DNA of 64,000 bases, from positions 10,602,001-10,666,000 of the forward strand of contig CM034130.1 of the NCBI GenBank assembly GCA_019914995.1, given 5' to 3'. Made by a program: the position numbers and the translations under genes. Origin of the DNA: Acanthochlamys bracteata. Lineage: Eukaryota > Streptophyta > Magnoliopsida > Pandanales > Velloziaceae. Positions 1 to 13,310 of this stretch are shown piece by piece. The notes under the pieces are model-generated. The model had not been told where the DNA came from, searched no databases, and saw only the letters and a program-made list of their open reading frames with translations. The stretch's first letter is position 1. Every line of letters begins with the position of its first letter.

Positions 1-1862
1 ATGACAAAACAACAATATTGAATGAAGAGCCTAAGAAATATTTCAAGAATAGTTTAAATTCTAGATAAAATCTAGAAGCACGAGACAATTAACGTCACAA
101 ACAAAAGTTTCATATAGAGGTCTAGTAAAAGATAAATACCCATTGGCACCCAAAACATTTCTTGAGATCTTCATTTTCCTTGTAGACCCAGTGTACAGCT
201 CCTCAAGGCTGCATGCAAGCTTGCTCTCCACAGCAGGTGCTTTCCGTGCCGGGGCTGCTCCGCTACCACCAGCACTATCAGTGTGCGCTCTGGCCGTGCT
301 CTCAAACCCACCAAAGCCGCTATTAGTATGAAACCTCGTCGATTTTGTTCGTCCAGAAGTTTCAAATCCAAAGGGGCTGCTCCCAAAGAACTCAGCAAAT
401 ATGTCGTCTGCATTTCGAGGATTAAAATGGAAATTTCTAGGACCACTTGATCCATTAGCAAATTGCGTAGCACTTGCTGAACCAGGTGGAGGCATGCCTT
501 TCAATCCTTCTTCTCCATACTGATCATATATTGCTCTCTTTTGAGCATCACTTAAAACCTGAAACAGAGAGTACATTACAGGAGAAAACAAGCAAGTTGT
601 TCCATCTTTGAAAATTCTGAATTCAGTGCATTTTAAAACAGACTTCAATTAAAACAGCATCCTGACATAATCATTTATTAGTGGAGCTAACTGCAGAGCA
701 ATCATAACTTATCAGCAACCTTGAAAAGAATCGATATACTTTCATTGCAGAGTCATTTTCTCTATGCATGATACATAATCCATAGAAATTAGAGATATCT
801 TTAAGTACAACTAACCAGGAGTAAAAATGTCAAGTGCAAAGAAAACTCCTGGACGTCGACAATCTTGCATCATTTAATCATTAAAAGAGATACAACACTC
901 AAATTGAAGTATGTTCGGTCTATTACATATTTCCCATCAACTTTATCGCCAACCATAACATTTACAAGAGACAAGTTTTGGGAAAAGACAAAGATTACAG
1001 CAAACAATAACATGTTACAATCTAAACCTTAGTGTGCTTGACCAATCAAATAAATTTACTGAGATCTCAGACACAATATAACATTAAGGAAGAATATAAC
1101 CAAAAATTGCAATCTTTCATTAACCTGGCACCGGCCTTAATTCAATTTTCACAAGATAAAATTTAATAGAAAAGCAACTAGGGCTTTCAGCTAACAAAAA
1201 AGGCTAGCAGCAATATCAACTCAACATATTCAACAGGATAAATGCTAGCTTCCTTTAACAATAAACAATTCGATGTTCTCACTCTTGGCACCACAAAAAA
1301 CTAATTCACTTTCAAGAGAAGCAAGTTACTTGATTAAGATGCTTATGAAACTCAACCGACCAAAAGAGTTGATCACACTCACTTCAAGGTGGAAGAAAAT
1401 AAATCTTCCATATAACTAAAATTAATTTACTAGGTATATAACACCCCTAAGTCCTAATTGTATTTTTATAGGCTACTTTATCCCTTTTCAGTTTTAACAA
1501 GTTGAAATTCAAAATTTAAACTATCCAGTTCAATTTATTCCATTTGATACTGAATGCTAAATCTAATCTAATCTAATTCATAACAGCACCAAAATTCAAG
1601 TGACCATTTTTTATGTTTAACCCAAATTCTCATACACAGAAAAAGGTTAAAACAGAGCAATTAATTAAACAGTTAAGGACAGGAGTGGATTTTTTACATC
1701 ATATGCTTCAGAGATCTGCTTGAACTTTGCCTCTGCTTCTTTCTTGTTTGATGGGTTCTTATCCGGATGCCACCGCATCGCAAGCCTCCGGTACGATTTC
1801 TTGAGATCTTCATCAGTTGCATTCCTGTTGACTTTCAGTATGTTGTAGTAATCCGCACCCAT
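1..1862 (-). CDS. DnaJ (HSP40) co-chaperone, type II / DNAJB1-like, 5' part only
   Basis: Co-chaperone that stimulates HSP70 ATPase activity, probably cytosolic. Visible coding exons on the minus strand are 1698-1862 and 140-558, joined across a 1.1-kb intron with GT at 1697-1696 and AG at 560-559. The ATG at 1862 opens a typical J domain with the invariant H32-P33-D34 motif. Exon 2 completes the J domain ([11 protein letters not shown]), then a G/F-rich stretch ([12 protein letters not shown]) and the start of the substrate-binding CTD I ([16 protein letters not shown]). No zinc finger lies between the G/F region and the CTD, which separates it from DNAJA types. After AAT-GG at 140 a donor (GTATTT) opens an intron and the rest of the gene lies beyond base 1. 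It diverges from the TM9 gene. Family assignment is secure; the paralogue is not determined. Confidence 0.93.
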
Positions 1863-3275
1863 TCCCTTCCCTTCCTCGCCACTTCAATTCCTCTTCTTTT
1901 GCGCTTACTCACTCCTCAACAACCATTGAAATCCAATCCAAAATCAAAATTTTCAATCAACTCAAATCACCCCCCAACTCGACCGGTCATCCCAGGCCAG
2001 GAATCAAAATCCAAACGAAAACCTATACTTTTATGAAGTCAACGGCAAAATTTTCGAATTAAATCGATATCGAAAACAAGATTTTGTAACCAACCCAAAG
2101 AAATTTTACAGCTTCTTATTGCGAGATCTGGAGAAATAGAAAGATTCATGCATGGAAAAACAATGAGAAGAATCGGAGAAGAATTGGAGAATTTTGATTG
2201 ATTGACATAAGGAAACGAAATGAATGACAAAAAAAAAAAACTATTAAATACGGAAAACAAAGTAAAAGAAAAACAATTTTCGTTTATTTATTTGATCAAG
2301 CAGGAATGCGACAGTGAAATTTGGACCCATTACGGGCCCAGTTTGCAGTGCAGAATTATACGATGATTTAAAATTGTTCATGGGCTGAGCTTCTTAAAGC
2401 GGGCCTTTTCTAAGTGTTAGTAAACCTGATAATCTGGGATGTTCAGAGAGCGCTTTTTAAAAAACGTTTTGAAGTATTTTTTTTTAAATAAAAGACATTT
2501 TAAATTTTATAAAATAATAAAATAAGTAATAATAATCACTACAAATATTTTTTATATTTTTAATTTTTTAAAAATAATTAAAAAATATTTAAAATTTTAT
2601 TTATTTTAAAATATAAAATTAATTTATAAGTAAAACTAACTAGCACCTAGAATAATTTTCTATTAGGCAGCTTATATATTGTACTTGACTTAAGGAAGAT
2701 TTGTGTGCAGCATTAGATCCTGACCAGTATTATTTAAATAAGTCAAATGTAGTTAACTGTAGATAATAACATAATTAATTTCGGTTTGGAAAGAGAAATT
2801 ATTATTGATGCAAAAAAATTAAATTTTGATTTGGTGTGTTTGCAGTTTGAAGTAAAGTGTTACATAACAGTGGATCAGATCTTGAGCATTTAACAAAGAC
2901 TAACAGCAACAGGTAGAAAATTTCTACACCTCCCACCTCTCCCCTCTCGGATCTCGATGCTCCTCAATCTCCATTATAATCTATTCTGTTTTCTTTTTTT
3001 CTTTCAAAAGATCTCACCTTTTTCTTAGATTAGATGTAACTTGCTTCAAGATTCATCAATCGTCCTTCTATGTGAAAAAGATATAATCTTGTTTACAATT
3101 GGTGGCAGAATAGGGCACTCTGAGCAGAAAGGTCTGATCTTGTCGAGGAACAAGAAATTTTGGCTGAATGGTCTGGTCTTGCTGAGGGTTGAAGGGAAAA
3201 GGAGACTTTTTTAACGGAAAGATCTAGTCTCGTTCTGGACTCGAGGCTTATAAGAGAAGTTTTTGGAATTTGCTG
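1863..3275. promoter_or_regulatory. Divergent intergenic region between DnaJ and TM9 genes
   Basis: This 1.4-kb gap separates two divergent start codons, so it must hold both promoters and leaders. Bases about 2440-2640 are extremely AT-rich with alternating T and A runs and look like a decayed MITE. The leader side of the TM9 gene (about 2930-3275) is CT-rich and then GA-rich. I see no further ORF of substance. Confidence 0.5.
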
Positions 3276-6238
3276 ATGATGGAGTGGAAACGATGGGGAG
3301 GTGTTAGATTGTTGGTCTGGAGCATTTTTCTGTTGGGTTGTTTTTTGGGAGTGAAAGGAGATGGTTCAGATCACAAGTACAAGAAAGGGGATTCTGTCCC
3401 TCTCTATGCAAATAAAGTCGGTCCGTTTCATAATCCAAGGTAGTGCCACGAACTGTTTGAAGATTTAAATTTGAACAATATTTACTTTCATTTCACTGAC
3501 ACAGCTAAGATCCATTGTGAGTTTTTTGAAGAATTTTTGCAATTTGGGTTATTGTATGTCTATCAATTGTACTGTTGTGGACGTGTTGCTTCAGAAAGAT
3601 CTTGGATGATACTGATTGTTGCGATGTAAACTAGTTGGTCTTGCCTTCTATCGTAGCTGTTGGAGCATCTTTGTAAGATTGGATTGATGTAAGAATACCC
3701 CATTATCTGTCGAGCTAGTGTTTACCAAGTAGTTTGTTGATTCTAATTTTGCGATATGTCGGCAATAAGCATAGTTTCTTAGTTACTCTAGTATATTCTG
3801 AGGAGCATCTTTTTTAAAAAATGTGAAATGTTGTGGCTTCACAGTTTTGTCTTTATGTCTATATTCACCTGATCAAAGGATCTTCCTTTTCTTTAAGATA
3901 TGTAAAATTTTAGCTCTCCTTTTATGCTTAAGTTACTTATGTGCAGTTATGGATGTATATTGCATTGCAAGTAGTTAAGCTGGAATGGAGCTTTATTTTG
4001 AATGAGTGAAGCAGATTTGCTTGCATGAGATTAGTCCTGAAGAAATAGTAGTATCATATGTACTTGAATCGTTCTTTTTTATCTCCAACCTATATGACAA
4101 TGGTTTTCTTTTGTCCCTGCTTTTGTAGTGAGACATATCGCTACTACGATCTGCCATTCTGTGCACCAGGTTTGCTGTTATTTCTGTATGCTCTTGTTAA
4201 TACTTCTAGCAATACACATTTGACATGGTTCATGAAATGTGGGTGTTTAATTGATGCAGAGAAAGTAACAGAGAAGAAGGAAGCATTAGGGGAAGTGTTG
4301 AATGGTGACCGTCTTGTTGGGGCTCCTTATGAGTTGAACTTTCGTGAGGAGAAGCAGTCCAAAACCATTTGCAAGAAAACTCTTCCAAAGGAAGATGTTG
4401 CAAAACTTAGGGATGCAGTATCAAAGGATTACTACTTTCAGATGTACTACGATGATTTGCCTTTCTGGGGATTTCTCGGAAAGGTTGAAAAGGATAACGT
4501 TGATCAAAGTGATGCTAAATACTTACTTTTCAAGCACATCCATTTCGACATTTCATACAATGATGACCGCGTGATTGAGATAAATGTTCAGACTGACCCT
4601 AACTTGGCTATCGATATTACTGATGACAAAGAAGTTGATGCAGATTTCTCATACTCTGTTGCGTGGAAGAAAACAGACATTCCCTTTGAGAAGAGGATGG
4701 AGAAATATTCAAAGACGTCCTCAATGCCTCAGCATTTGGAGATCCACTGGTTCTCAATTGTTAACTCATGTGTCACCGTCCTGCTTCTTACTGGATTCCT
4801 TGCTACGATTCTCATGCGCGTTCTCAAGAATGACTTCATCAAGTAAGAAGATTTTCTTACAAACAATAACTTGGATGTGTGACATCACTTATTTCCACTG
4901 GATAAACCTGTCTGCTTTTGCTAAAAGGTACTCTCACGACGAAGAATCTCCTGAGGACCAGGAGGAGACTGGATGGAAATATATCCATGGCGATGTCTTC
5001 AGATTCCCAAAGTACAAGTCTTTGTTTTCTGCTGTTGTAGGTTCTGGAACCCAGCTATTGACTCTGTAAGACTCTGCTTTCACATTCTCTGCTTACTTCA
5101 CTACATTCAGTCTTTCTAACGATTTAACTTGTTTAAAACCTTTTGCCCTAATATTTTTGTGAATATCATGGTAGTGCAATCTTCATCTTCCTCCTCGCAC
5201 TCGTTGGTGTCTTCTACCCATACAACAGAGGAGCTCTCTTTACTGCCCTTGTAGTTATATATGCTCTTACATCTGGTATTGCTGGCTACACTGCCACGTC
5301 CTTCTATTTGCAAATGGAAGGAACAAACTTGGTAAGATTAGTGCTTCATTTAGATGTTGCATCATCAAGGGAAGACTTGTTTTTCAATTGAATTTACATA
5401 TTCTTTCATTAATATGATGTTTCAGGTAAGAAATTTGCTACTGACTGGATGCCTTTTCTGCGGACCATTGTTCTTGACATTTTGCTTCTTGAACACCGTA
5501 GCAATCGCCTACAGTGCTACTGCAGCTTTACCTTTCGGTACAATAGTCGTGATCGTACTTATATGGACTTTGGTGACGGCTCCGTTACTTGTACTGGGTG
5601 GTGTTGCTGGTAAGAACGGCAAGACAGAGTTTCAAGCTCCATGCCGCACCACCAAGTATCCGAGAGAGATCCCTCAGCTGCCTTGGTACAGAGGGACGAT
5701 TCCTCAGATTGCTATGGCTGGGTTCCTCCCTTTCAGTGCAATATATATTGAGTTGTATTACATCTTCGCTAGCGTGTGGGGCCACAAAATATATACAATA
5801 TACAGCATCCTCTTCATCGTTTTCATCATCCTTATAATCGTGACTGCCTTCATCACTGTGGCTTTGACATACTTCCAGCTTGCTGTTGAGGATCATGAGT
5901 GGTGGTGGAGGTAAACAAATCCGTCTTTTTCTTAGGGGTTATTTCCTTGAGCAATCAAAGTATGCTATTTTATGATATCATTGTTGGTACAATTCTTCTG
6001 GAATATAATTTTTTTCAGGTCTGTTCTTTGCGGAGGATCTACTGGTATATTCATATTCTGCTACTGTTTGTACTACTACCACGCAAGATCAGATATGTCA
6101 GGGTTCATGCAGACATCTTTCTTTTTCGGCTACATGACTTGCATCTGCTATGGTTTCTTCCTCATGCTTGGAACTGTGGGCTTCCGTGCTTCTCTGCTTT
6201 TTGTGCGGCACATTTACCGTTCAATCAAGTGCGAGTAG
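3276..6238 (+). CDS. Transmembrane 9 superfamily protein (nonaspanin, TMN2/3/4-EMP12 type)
   Basis: Endomembrane (Golgi/endosome) nine-pass protein of the EMP70 family; members are linked to sorting and adhesion, exact role unclear. Seven exons: 3276-3439, 4129-4169, 4260-4842, 4928-5065, 5175-5331, 5426-5910, 6019-6238, giving 595 residues, the family size. A signal peptide (hydrophobic LLVWSIFLLGCFLG) is followed by the luminal domain with NKVGPFHNP, ETYRYYDLPFC and EALGEVLNGDRL, all family signatures. From about residue 275 the protein is nine membrane spans, with HEWWWRS and GSTG between spans. It ends KCE, matching the K-x-D/E COPI Golgi-retention motif of plant EMP12. A second ATG follows immediately at 3279. 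The 3' end converges on Cpn60 beta. Confidence 0.95.
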
Positions 6239-6732
6239 ATGTAATGGTTATTGTTATAACATATTCGTTTAAACCTGTAGTGCATAACATGTGCGATGTT
6301 ATGGAAAGCTGCTTTATAGGAGAAGAATCGGGCAATTGCTATCCATTTTCTAAGATTCAGTGGATGCTCCTCTTTTTCCTGCAATGTATTGGTCCTTGTT
6401 TTCATGTATTTGCGTTCTTTAAAAATGCTCTTGTAGAAGTTCACAGATACAGATTATCTGGGTAAAGCTTTAGATTTTGTTTTGAACCACAACCAAAAGA
6501 AAAATCCCTGCATTATTCTTGAAACATTCCGACTTCAACTCAAATCCTTACTCGGTAGAGTTGCAGAATTACAGCACGCATATAAAATAATAACCAAAGC
6601 TACAACGCTAAGTAATTCCTGGACTATCCTCCTGCAGAAGAAAGAACTTTCCTAGACCAAGCATTTGACTACAAAAATGACATGATGCTCTCCCCACAAC
6701 CGTTGCCTTTAAGCTCGAAAGCTGAATTCTCT
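6239..6732. other. Convergent 3' UTR interval (TM9 / Cpn60 beta)
   Basis: The 494 bases between two stop codons on opposite strands. They must carry both 3' UTRs. No conserved coding sequence is seen; ORFs here are short and antisense to each other. Confidence 0.5.
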
Positions 6733-9700
6733 CTAGTATCCATAACCTGGTCATACACAACAACCGCAGGCATCAGCATGTTAGTCGATTATTCAGTTTG
6801 GAAAGGAAAGAACTCATGATAAAGAGATACGAACCAGAATTGTCCATTGGGTTGCCAGCAGGCACCGCTTCAGGCTCCTTGATATCCACGACCACCACGT
6901 CCGCCATAAGGAAGGTGTTAGCTACTGAAGCAGCATGTTCCAAGCAGCATCTCACAACCTGATATCATTACAGTGAATATATAATAAACTAATCAGCATC
7001 TTCCTAGAATCCAGTAAGTCCAAATCGTGTACATTCTAGGCAAAAAATTCGATTTAAGTTCACTTCTCGAATGAAAATATTATCACAGTTTCATGTTTAA
7101 GAAAAAGTTCATATAAATCCACAACAACCAGCAGTGAAACAAGCAATACCAAAAGTGGCTAACCTTTGTGGGGTCGATGATTCCTGCTGCCATTAGATCC
7201 TCGTACTTTCCAGTAGCAGCATTATAACCGAATCTTGGATTATCACTTGCAAGAACCTGAAGAGAAAGGATTAATGAAACGGTTTCAGTAGCAGCCAAAA
7301 GGAAACAGAAGTCCGTGACAAGCATTCTGCTTGCATAAAGGAGAAACTCCCACGTAAAATTAGAAACTCTGATATCCACAAACCTTCTCAGTAACAACAC
7401 TTCCATTGACACCGGCATTTTTAGCGATCAATTTTAATGGATAGCTCAAAGCCCTCTTCACAATATCAGCCCCAATCTGTCAGCATCCAGGAGACAATTC
7501 AATATTACGAATCTAGATGAAAAACTTATCAAATGACAGCTCTAACAAAATGCGTTCAATTGAATCGCTTATTTTGCATTTTCTTCTGAAGGCCAATCAA
7601 TATATTTTAAAAAACAAGCAAAAGGAACTAGAAAACATATAAGTGATATAACACATCAGTTTGTAAGATTTAACAACCTTCTGCTCATCATTTTCAAGAG
7701 TATCTCTGATGGCAACAACTTTGGATGCTAATCTCAAAAGTGTGCATCCCCCACCAACCACTATTCCCTCCTCGACTGCTGCCTGCAGAACATAAGATGC
7801 AATATAATATGAATAATATAGCAATGTCGAATTGCGAGGACAAACGCAGTACAAAACAACATCATGCCGTCACAACTGTCAACAAGGACCAAGACAATAT
7901 CAAAGGTATACCTTGGTTGCGTTAAGAGCATCTTCAACCCTCAACTTCTTTTCTTTCAACTCAGTTTCCGTTTGCGCTCCAACCTGTAAAAGTTCAGCAT
8001 GAAATTCAATATGTTTAATGCAATTGCCATGGTTCAGAAGTTCAACGACAAGCTCTATGCGCTTACAACTGATCACATACCTGAATAACAGCAACACCAC
8101 CTGCTAGCTTTGCTATCCTCTCATTGAGTTTCTCCTTTTCATACTCCTGTTCAGCAGCCTGCAAAGGAGGACAGCAATAAATGCTTAGAGAAGATTTCAA
8201 CAGATCGATTTGGTAAGTTTCCAAGTAATGAAGAGAAGTCCTCAGTCAACCATAAACCTCAATCAGATTCTTTATTTGTTCGACTCGCTTGTTCACTTCC
8301 TCTTGAGTACTACCGTCACCAACTATAGTAGTGCTATCCTTTGTAAGGACAACCTTTGCAGCTGTACCAAGGACCTCTTTCTCTGCTTTGTCCAGAGTTA
8401 GTCCAACTTCGTCCCTAACAACGGTAGCTGCGAACAACAGACAAAGAGAAGTTATAAAAAATGCCATAATGTATTTTTAAAGGAAAAGAAACAATTTTAT
8501 AGGAGGTGAATTAATATCTTCATTTACTAGAAACAAGAAAGCAGAGCTCCACACCTCCAGTTAAAATGGCAATGTCATCAAGGTATTGACTTTTCCTTTC
8601 TCCAAATCCAGGGGCTTTAAGTGCAGCTATCTTCAAAGCTCCTCTGAGCTTATTAACAACAAGAGTTGCAAGGGCCTCCTGCTCAATGTCTTCTGCTATT
8701 ATCACGATCGGATATCCTCCCCTTATAGCCTCTTCTAGTACGTTGATCAGATCCCTTGCATTAGTGATTTTCTTGTCAACGAGGAGCAACTGTAATGCAT
8801 AAATCAAAATTAATTTAATTTTAACATAAAGTGTTCCAAACAGTAGCATTGATTGTGACAAATACACACCTTGCAGTTTTCATATTCGACAGACATTTTC
8901 TCGCTGTCAGTAACGAAATAGGGAGAAATGTAACCACGATCAAATTGCATTCCTTCAACAATGTAAAGGTTATTTTCTGCACTTTTGCCTTCTTCAAGTG
9001 TCACAACACCCTTTCTACCAACTTTACTCATTGCCTCTGCAATCATGTTTCCTACTTCATGATTATTCCCAGCACTCACTGCAGCTACATCTGCAAGTTC
9101 GCTATCCTCAACCTGAAACCAGGTCGCTAGGTAATGTAAACAACAGTGAAATAGATGTCCAAGGAATTCACACTCGCAAGTTGAGTAAATACAGGAAAAC
9201 CTAAGGCCTACACCATTATAAGCTGCACGCATTCACCTCCTTAGACATTGATTTGAGTTCAGAAACAAGTGCTTTTGTTGTTTTCTCAATGCCTCGAGTG
9301 ATCTGGACAGGGTTAGCCCCAGCTGCAACCACCTACAACCACACAAAGTAATAAAATGACCTTTGTCAAGATAACAAAACGTCTGTAGTGAAAGTATTAC
9401 ACATACCTTGACTCCTTCAGTAATTAAGCCCTGTGCAAGAACAACAGAAGTAGTTGTACCATCTCCAGCCAAGTCATTGGTCTTCGCTGCAGCTTGCCTT
9501 ACCAGTTTAGCCCCAATGTTCTCAACAGGATCCTCCAGCTCAACCTGATATGCATTCATTCATAAAAGTGATATGATCAATGGAATTTAAGTGTACTCAA
9601 AAAGAGCATAGCTCAATCTTGATAGTAGTAGCATAAAGAAGCGACAAACTAGACAAATACATGCAGGCACACAATAACTGCGATAGGCAAATGGAACATA

Positions 9701-10318
9701 ACAGTATTTTTCCTATATCTAACGTGCATCTGTCAACTGAACAGAACATCATGCCCTCCAATGCTAAAGGATCCAAGTCACTTAATTGCAGAGTAAGGGG
9801 GAAAAAGTTGAACGAGCAGCATGTAGCAAAGTATAACAATACCAACCAACAGATCATACATGACAACAAGCCAGATTTAAGAGACACTGCATACCTCTTT
9901 GGCAACTGTAACACCGTCATTGACAATTTTAGGGGAACCATACTTGCTCTCGAGGACAACATTTCTTCCTTTAGGACCAAGAGTAACTCCAACAAGATCC
10001 GCTAGTTTGTTAACACCAGTCTGAGATGAAACATAAAATATATATGCATACTACGCAAGCAACCAAGTCAAGAGATTATTTTGATTGTATTAAGACACAG
10101 ACCTGCAGTTTTTTAATAGCTGAACCATCCTTGTTGAAGTATAAGTCCTTGGCCATCGCCCTAGTCCTCATATCACCTCTCTTCAGAGAGACTCTACTAA
10201 GCCTTCTACGGTGAAGAGAAGTAGATGATATAGAAGCCATTGACGAGAACCTCTCTGCAAGAACGTTTGGGGCAGCTACGGTCCCAACTGTCGACACGGT
10301 GCTGAAAGTTGAAGCCAT
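6733..10318 (-). CDS. CPN60B: Chloroplast chaperonin 60 subunit beta (RuBisCO-binding protein beta)
   Basis: Group I chaperonin subunit of the chloroplast stroma, assembling with Cpn60 alpha to fold RuBisCO and other plastid proteins. Fourteen coding exons (minus): 10103-10318, 9895-10020, 9407-9544, 9237-9332, 8870-9112, 8555-8789, 8258-8427, 8081-8158, 7912-7983, 7678-7782, 7384-7476, 7164-7256, 6835-6958, 6733-6746. The total is 1803 nt, 600 residues, the same length as the Arabidopsis protein as I recall it. A Ser/Thr/Arg-rich transit peptide of about 50 residues ends near [10 protein letters not shown]. Chaperonin signatures follow: [13 protein letters not shown], the ATP-site [22 protein letters not shown] and [12 protein letters not shown]. 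The last exon codes only the tail YGY. The leader has its own intron (10321-11114, ending TGCAG two bases before the ATG). Confidence 0.97.
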
Positions 10319-11152
10319 CCTGCAGACACAACAAAACAAGAAAGGTTATTGAAACGAATACTTATGGATAGGTGCATTTCCCTTACTATATCGTACCATG
10401 TACTTCTAACAACAATGATGACAGACAAATTTTCTAGAATCAATATCTTAAAGTTCAATAGGCGCCCAAGAAAGAAACAATCCTTGCGTAACTCCTGTCA
10501 CTGCACAGATACGGCTGTAATGGAGCTGTAACAGTATAGCAAGATGTTCATCTACAAAATTACAGCATAGATGTAGCTTAAAACAATTGTTAGCTAACTC
10601 TGAGTTAAACTTAGATGCGGTAGTGTATAACACTGTTAGATCTTTGGCATTCCAAACAAGAGTTAAAGCTGGCAAGATTATACTGAAGAGTGTTAGATAA
10701 CTCTGAACTACCCAAGGCAAATTTTCACCAAAAAAGAACATCATATTAATAGATGGTGCTTTCTTCTTTCATTTCCACGTGCCCTAATTATCAACATGAG
10801 CAAAATAAGAAGCAGAAAAACAATCCATGCAACAATTTCCACCTCCTCAAAATCTAAACCGCTGTTTTCTCAATCCCATTGCCAAAAGCAGACCTACTTC
10901 TTAATTCTTTACGGAAATCTAAAACCAATTAAATCCCTAATTCGAATCAAAGGCAATCGTTTAATGCAAATTCCGAATCCTAGACAAAACTAAAACTTCA
11001 TCGAGTTCCAAACAGAGACACGAAACACGCGTATTCATCAACTGAGTGAGCATCAATCTTCGAACTTAACTGATCTCGAAGAAACGGTAGTTACGAAAAT
11101 GATTACAACTTTACCTCACAAAAGCTTCAATCGAGCTAGAATTCAGCTCGAA

Positions 11153-11162
11153 TTAGGGTTTT
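11153..11162 (-). promoter_or_regulatory. Telo-box in Cpn60 beta leader
   Basis: Minus-strand AAAACCCTAA, the plant telo-box element common in promoters and leaders of highly expressed and translation-related genes. It sits just upstream of the 5' UTR intron donor at 11114. Confidence 0.5.
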
Positions 11163-12426
11163 GAAGGTGGAGCTCGATAAGATAAGGCTCGGTCACAAGG
11201 TTTCTTTGCAGGCGAGTGAAGGAATTTTTTGGGAGAAATGGATGAGGTTTTATAATTTGAGCTCCGAAGGGTTTTCCCCTGTTTAAAGAACGAATCTCGA
11301 AGCAATCTGAACGATCTTCAGCCGTCCATTTATTGAGAGTTTCGTTAGAAGAATCTAGAGAGTAGAAAAATCCCGACAAATTAGAAAAAGAAAAACCCAG
11401 ACAATGGTATAAGACCCATTTAAGATGGCCCAGCCCAATAATAGGTTAAATGGGCCAATTCGATTTGTTTATCGGGCTCTTGCGATCATTTTGACTTTTT
11501 TGATGTTTATTACAAAAAAGTTTTTTTCTAAATTTTTTTAATATATTGTTGTTTATAAATTTTTTTAAATATAAAAATTATACATATAATTATTTCATAA
11601 TTTATATTTTATCTATATTTTTCTAATTTAAAATAAACTTCTAAACAATTATACATAAGTTAAAAATAAACATATATGCCCGGTATCTATCTACGAGATT
11701 ACTAGTTAGAAAGACTTCTTCCGAATTCAAAGTAGTAAAAAACAATTTGAGTTATCTAGGTGGAACCAATTGATTAATATCCGTGTGTGCGTTCGGCATT
11801 GCTTATTACGAAAGTAATTTTTTATTTTATATATTTTTAATATATTTTTTATTAATATATAAAAAAATTATTTAAAAATTTAAAAAATATAAAAAATTTT
11901 ACGTAATAAAATTTTTATTACATATTTTTATTTATTTGAAAAATTAAAATAATAAAACTTATTTTTTAAAAAATTAAAAATATTTTGTTTAGAAACGTTC
12001 TATTTCAAAAATATTTCTAAACGTACCTTAATTCATTCATTCGAAATTAATGAAGACCGTGAATATTATATATTTCTGCAGATAGTTGTTAGGATTGCTT
12101 TCTCAATATTTCAAACAAATATTTTGTATTTTATATTTTTTATAAATTTTCTATAATACGTAAATGTATTTAAAAGTTTAAAATATATAAAATTTTACAT
12201 ATAAAATATTATTATTATATGTTATATAAAAATAAAATTTATTTTATACTAAAATAAAAATATTTTTAATTTAAAAAAATATTTTAAACGCCTTATTTTC
12301 TCACGTTAGGATGACTCCATGAATTTGAGCTCCATCAGGCCCACTATTAAGCCCATCCTTAATTATACAAATGTGGCCCAAAATAAAACACTACCCGACC
12401 TCTTAATAGTAATAACAAAATGCTTC

Positions 12427-12455
12427 CGTGGCAATTGCTTATTGGATAACCCACG
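12427..12455 (-). promoter_or_regulatory. ERSE-I (ER-stress response element) upstream of HRD1
   Basis: The plus strand reads CGTGG, nine bases, ATTGG (12427-12445), which on the minus strand is CCAAT-N9-CCACG, a perfect ERSE-I consensus. It is followed by a second CCACG at 12451-12455, five bases after ATTGG. In plants ERSE-I is bound by bZIP28/bZIP60 with NF-Y during the unfolded protein response. The element lies about 0.9 kb upstream of the HRD1 ATG, and only a short way upstream if the transcript starts near 12500 as its leader composition suggests. Confidence 0.6.
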
Positions 12456-13310
12456 CATAAGATTTTTAAGTTTTCTCGAATTTCCTTCTTCCAATTTTTT
12501 TTTGGTTCCCACTTTATTAATTCACTTGTTGCTCCCGCGAGAATTTTCTGTTTTCTGGAAAGAGAAAATTAAAGCACCTCGATTTCGATCTGAGTTCGAC
12601 TCGAATGGTATGGATTCTCAACTCTTTCTTTTGAAGTTTTAGATCTTGTTTTGGTTTCACCAAGTCATTGTTATCGATCTCAATTTTAGGGATCTGTTCT
12701 CCCTTTCTCTGGTCTGAACATCGATTTGATTCTCCTTTACTATTGGATAAACTAAATTCGTTCATTTCAGACGAAATCGTGAAATTTTAGTTAGCTGTTT
12801 GTTGTATGGTTATTGTTATTTAAAGATCAGAAGATATTGAGAAGCCGGCCAAGGTTGATTTATTTTTTAATTGATTTTCTTTGGCTTATTTGGTTTGGGA
12901 TTTAGCTTTGTTTAGCTTATAGGCTATGAGTTTGATTAATTAATACTCGATTTAAAGCTGCTTATTCCAATCAAATTCAATTTTTTTTTTAGTTTCTGAG
13001 TTGCTTGTGCATTGTATGTTTTTGGCTACTGCAGTTGCGCTCGCCTACACGAATAGGAGGAAGTTAGTGGGTTAGTTTGTCAGAGGATTGTATTGCTACT
13101 TGTGGTTCATCTCGTAGTATTTTCCCATTGAATTTAGGGTCGTAGATTGGTTGCTTCAGGGCCCGTTTTTAGTTAGATCCAAAATAGGAGTTCTTTTAAC
13201 CACTATTGGTTAACTTTAAGTTGCTTTCTTAGTATTGTGTTTAAATTATGCTGAGGATTAATTTGAATTTCCGTTATTCTCTGGCTCAATTGTTACCTGT
13301 TTGTGTAGAA

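Larger units (their letters stand above)
10319..13310. promoter_or_regulatory. Divergent region with Cpn60 beta and HRD1 leaders
   Basis: Two divergent start codons bound this 3-kb stretch. The Cpn60 beta 5' UTR intron occupies 10321-11114; its first exon lies beyond 11115 and contains a telo-box. Bases about 11460-12300 are very AT-rich, with two MITE-like blocks. The HRD1 leader probably starts in the pyrimidine-rich stretch near 12480-12600 and is spliced to TTTGTGTAG just before the ATG at 13311. An ERSE-I lies at 12427-12445. An in-frame ATG at 13248 lies upstream of that acceptor and is probably intronic. Confidence 0.5.

Noticed and set aside
13248..13310. In-frame N-terminal extension of HRD1 from an ATG at 13248
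   Set aside because: Known HRD1 proteins align from the ATG at 13311, and a TTTGTGTAG acceptor ends just before it, so the extension is probably leader intron.
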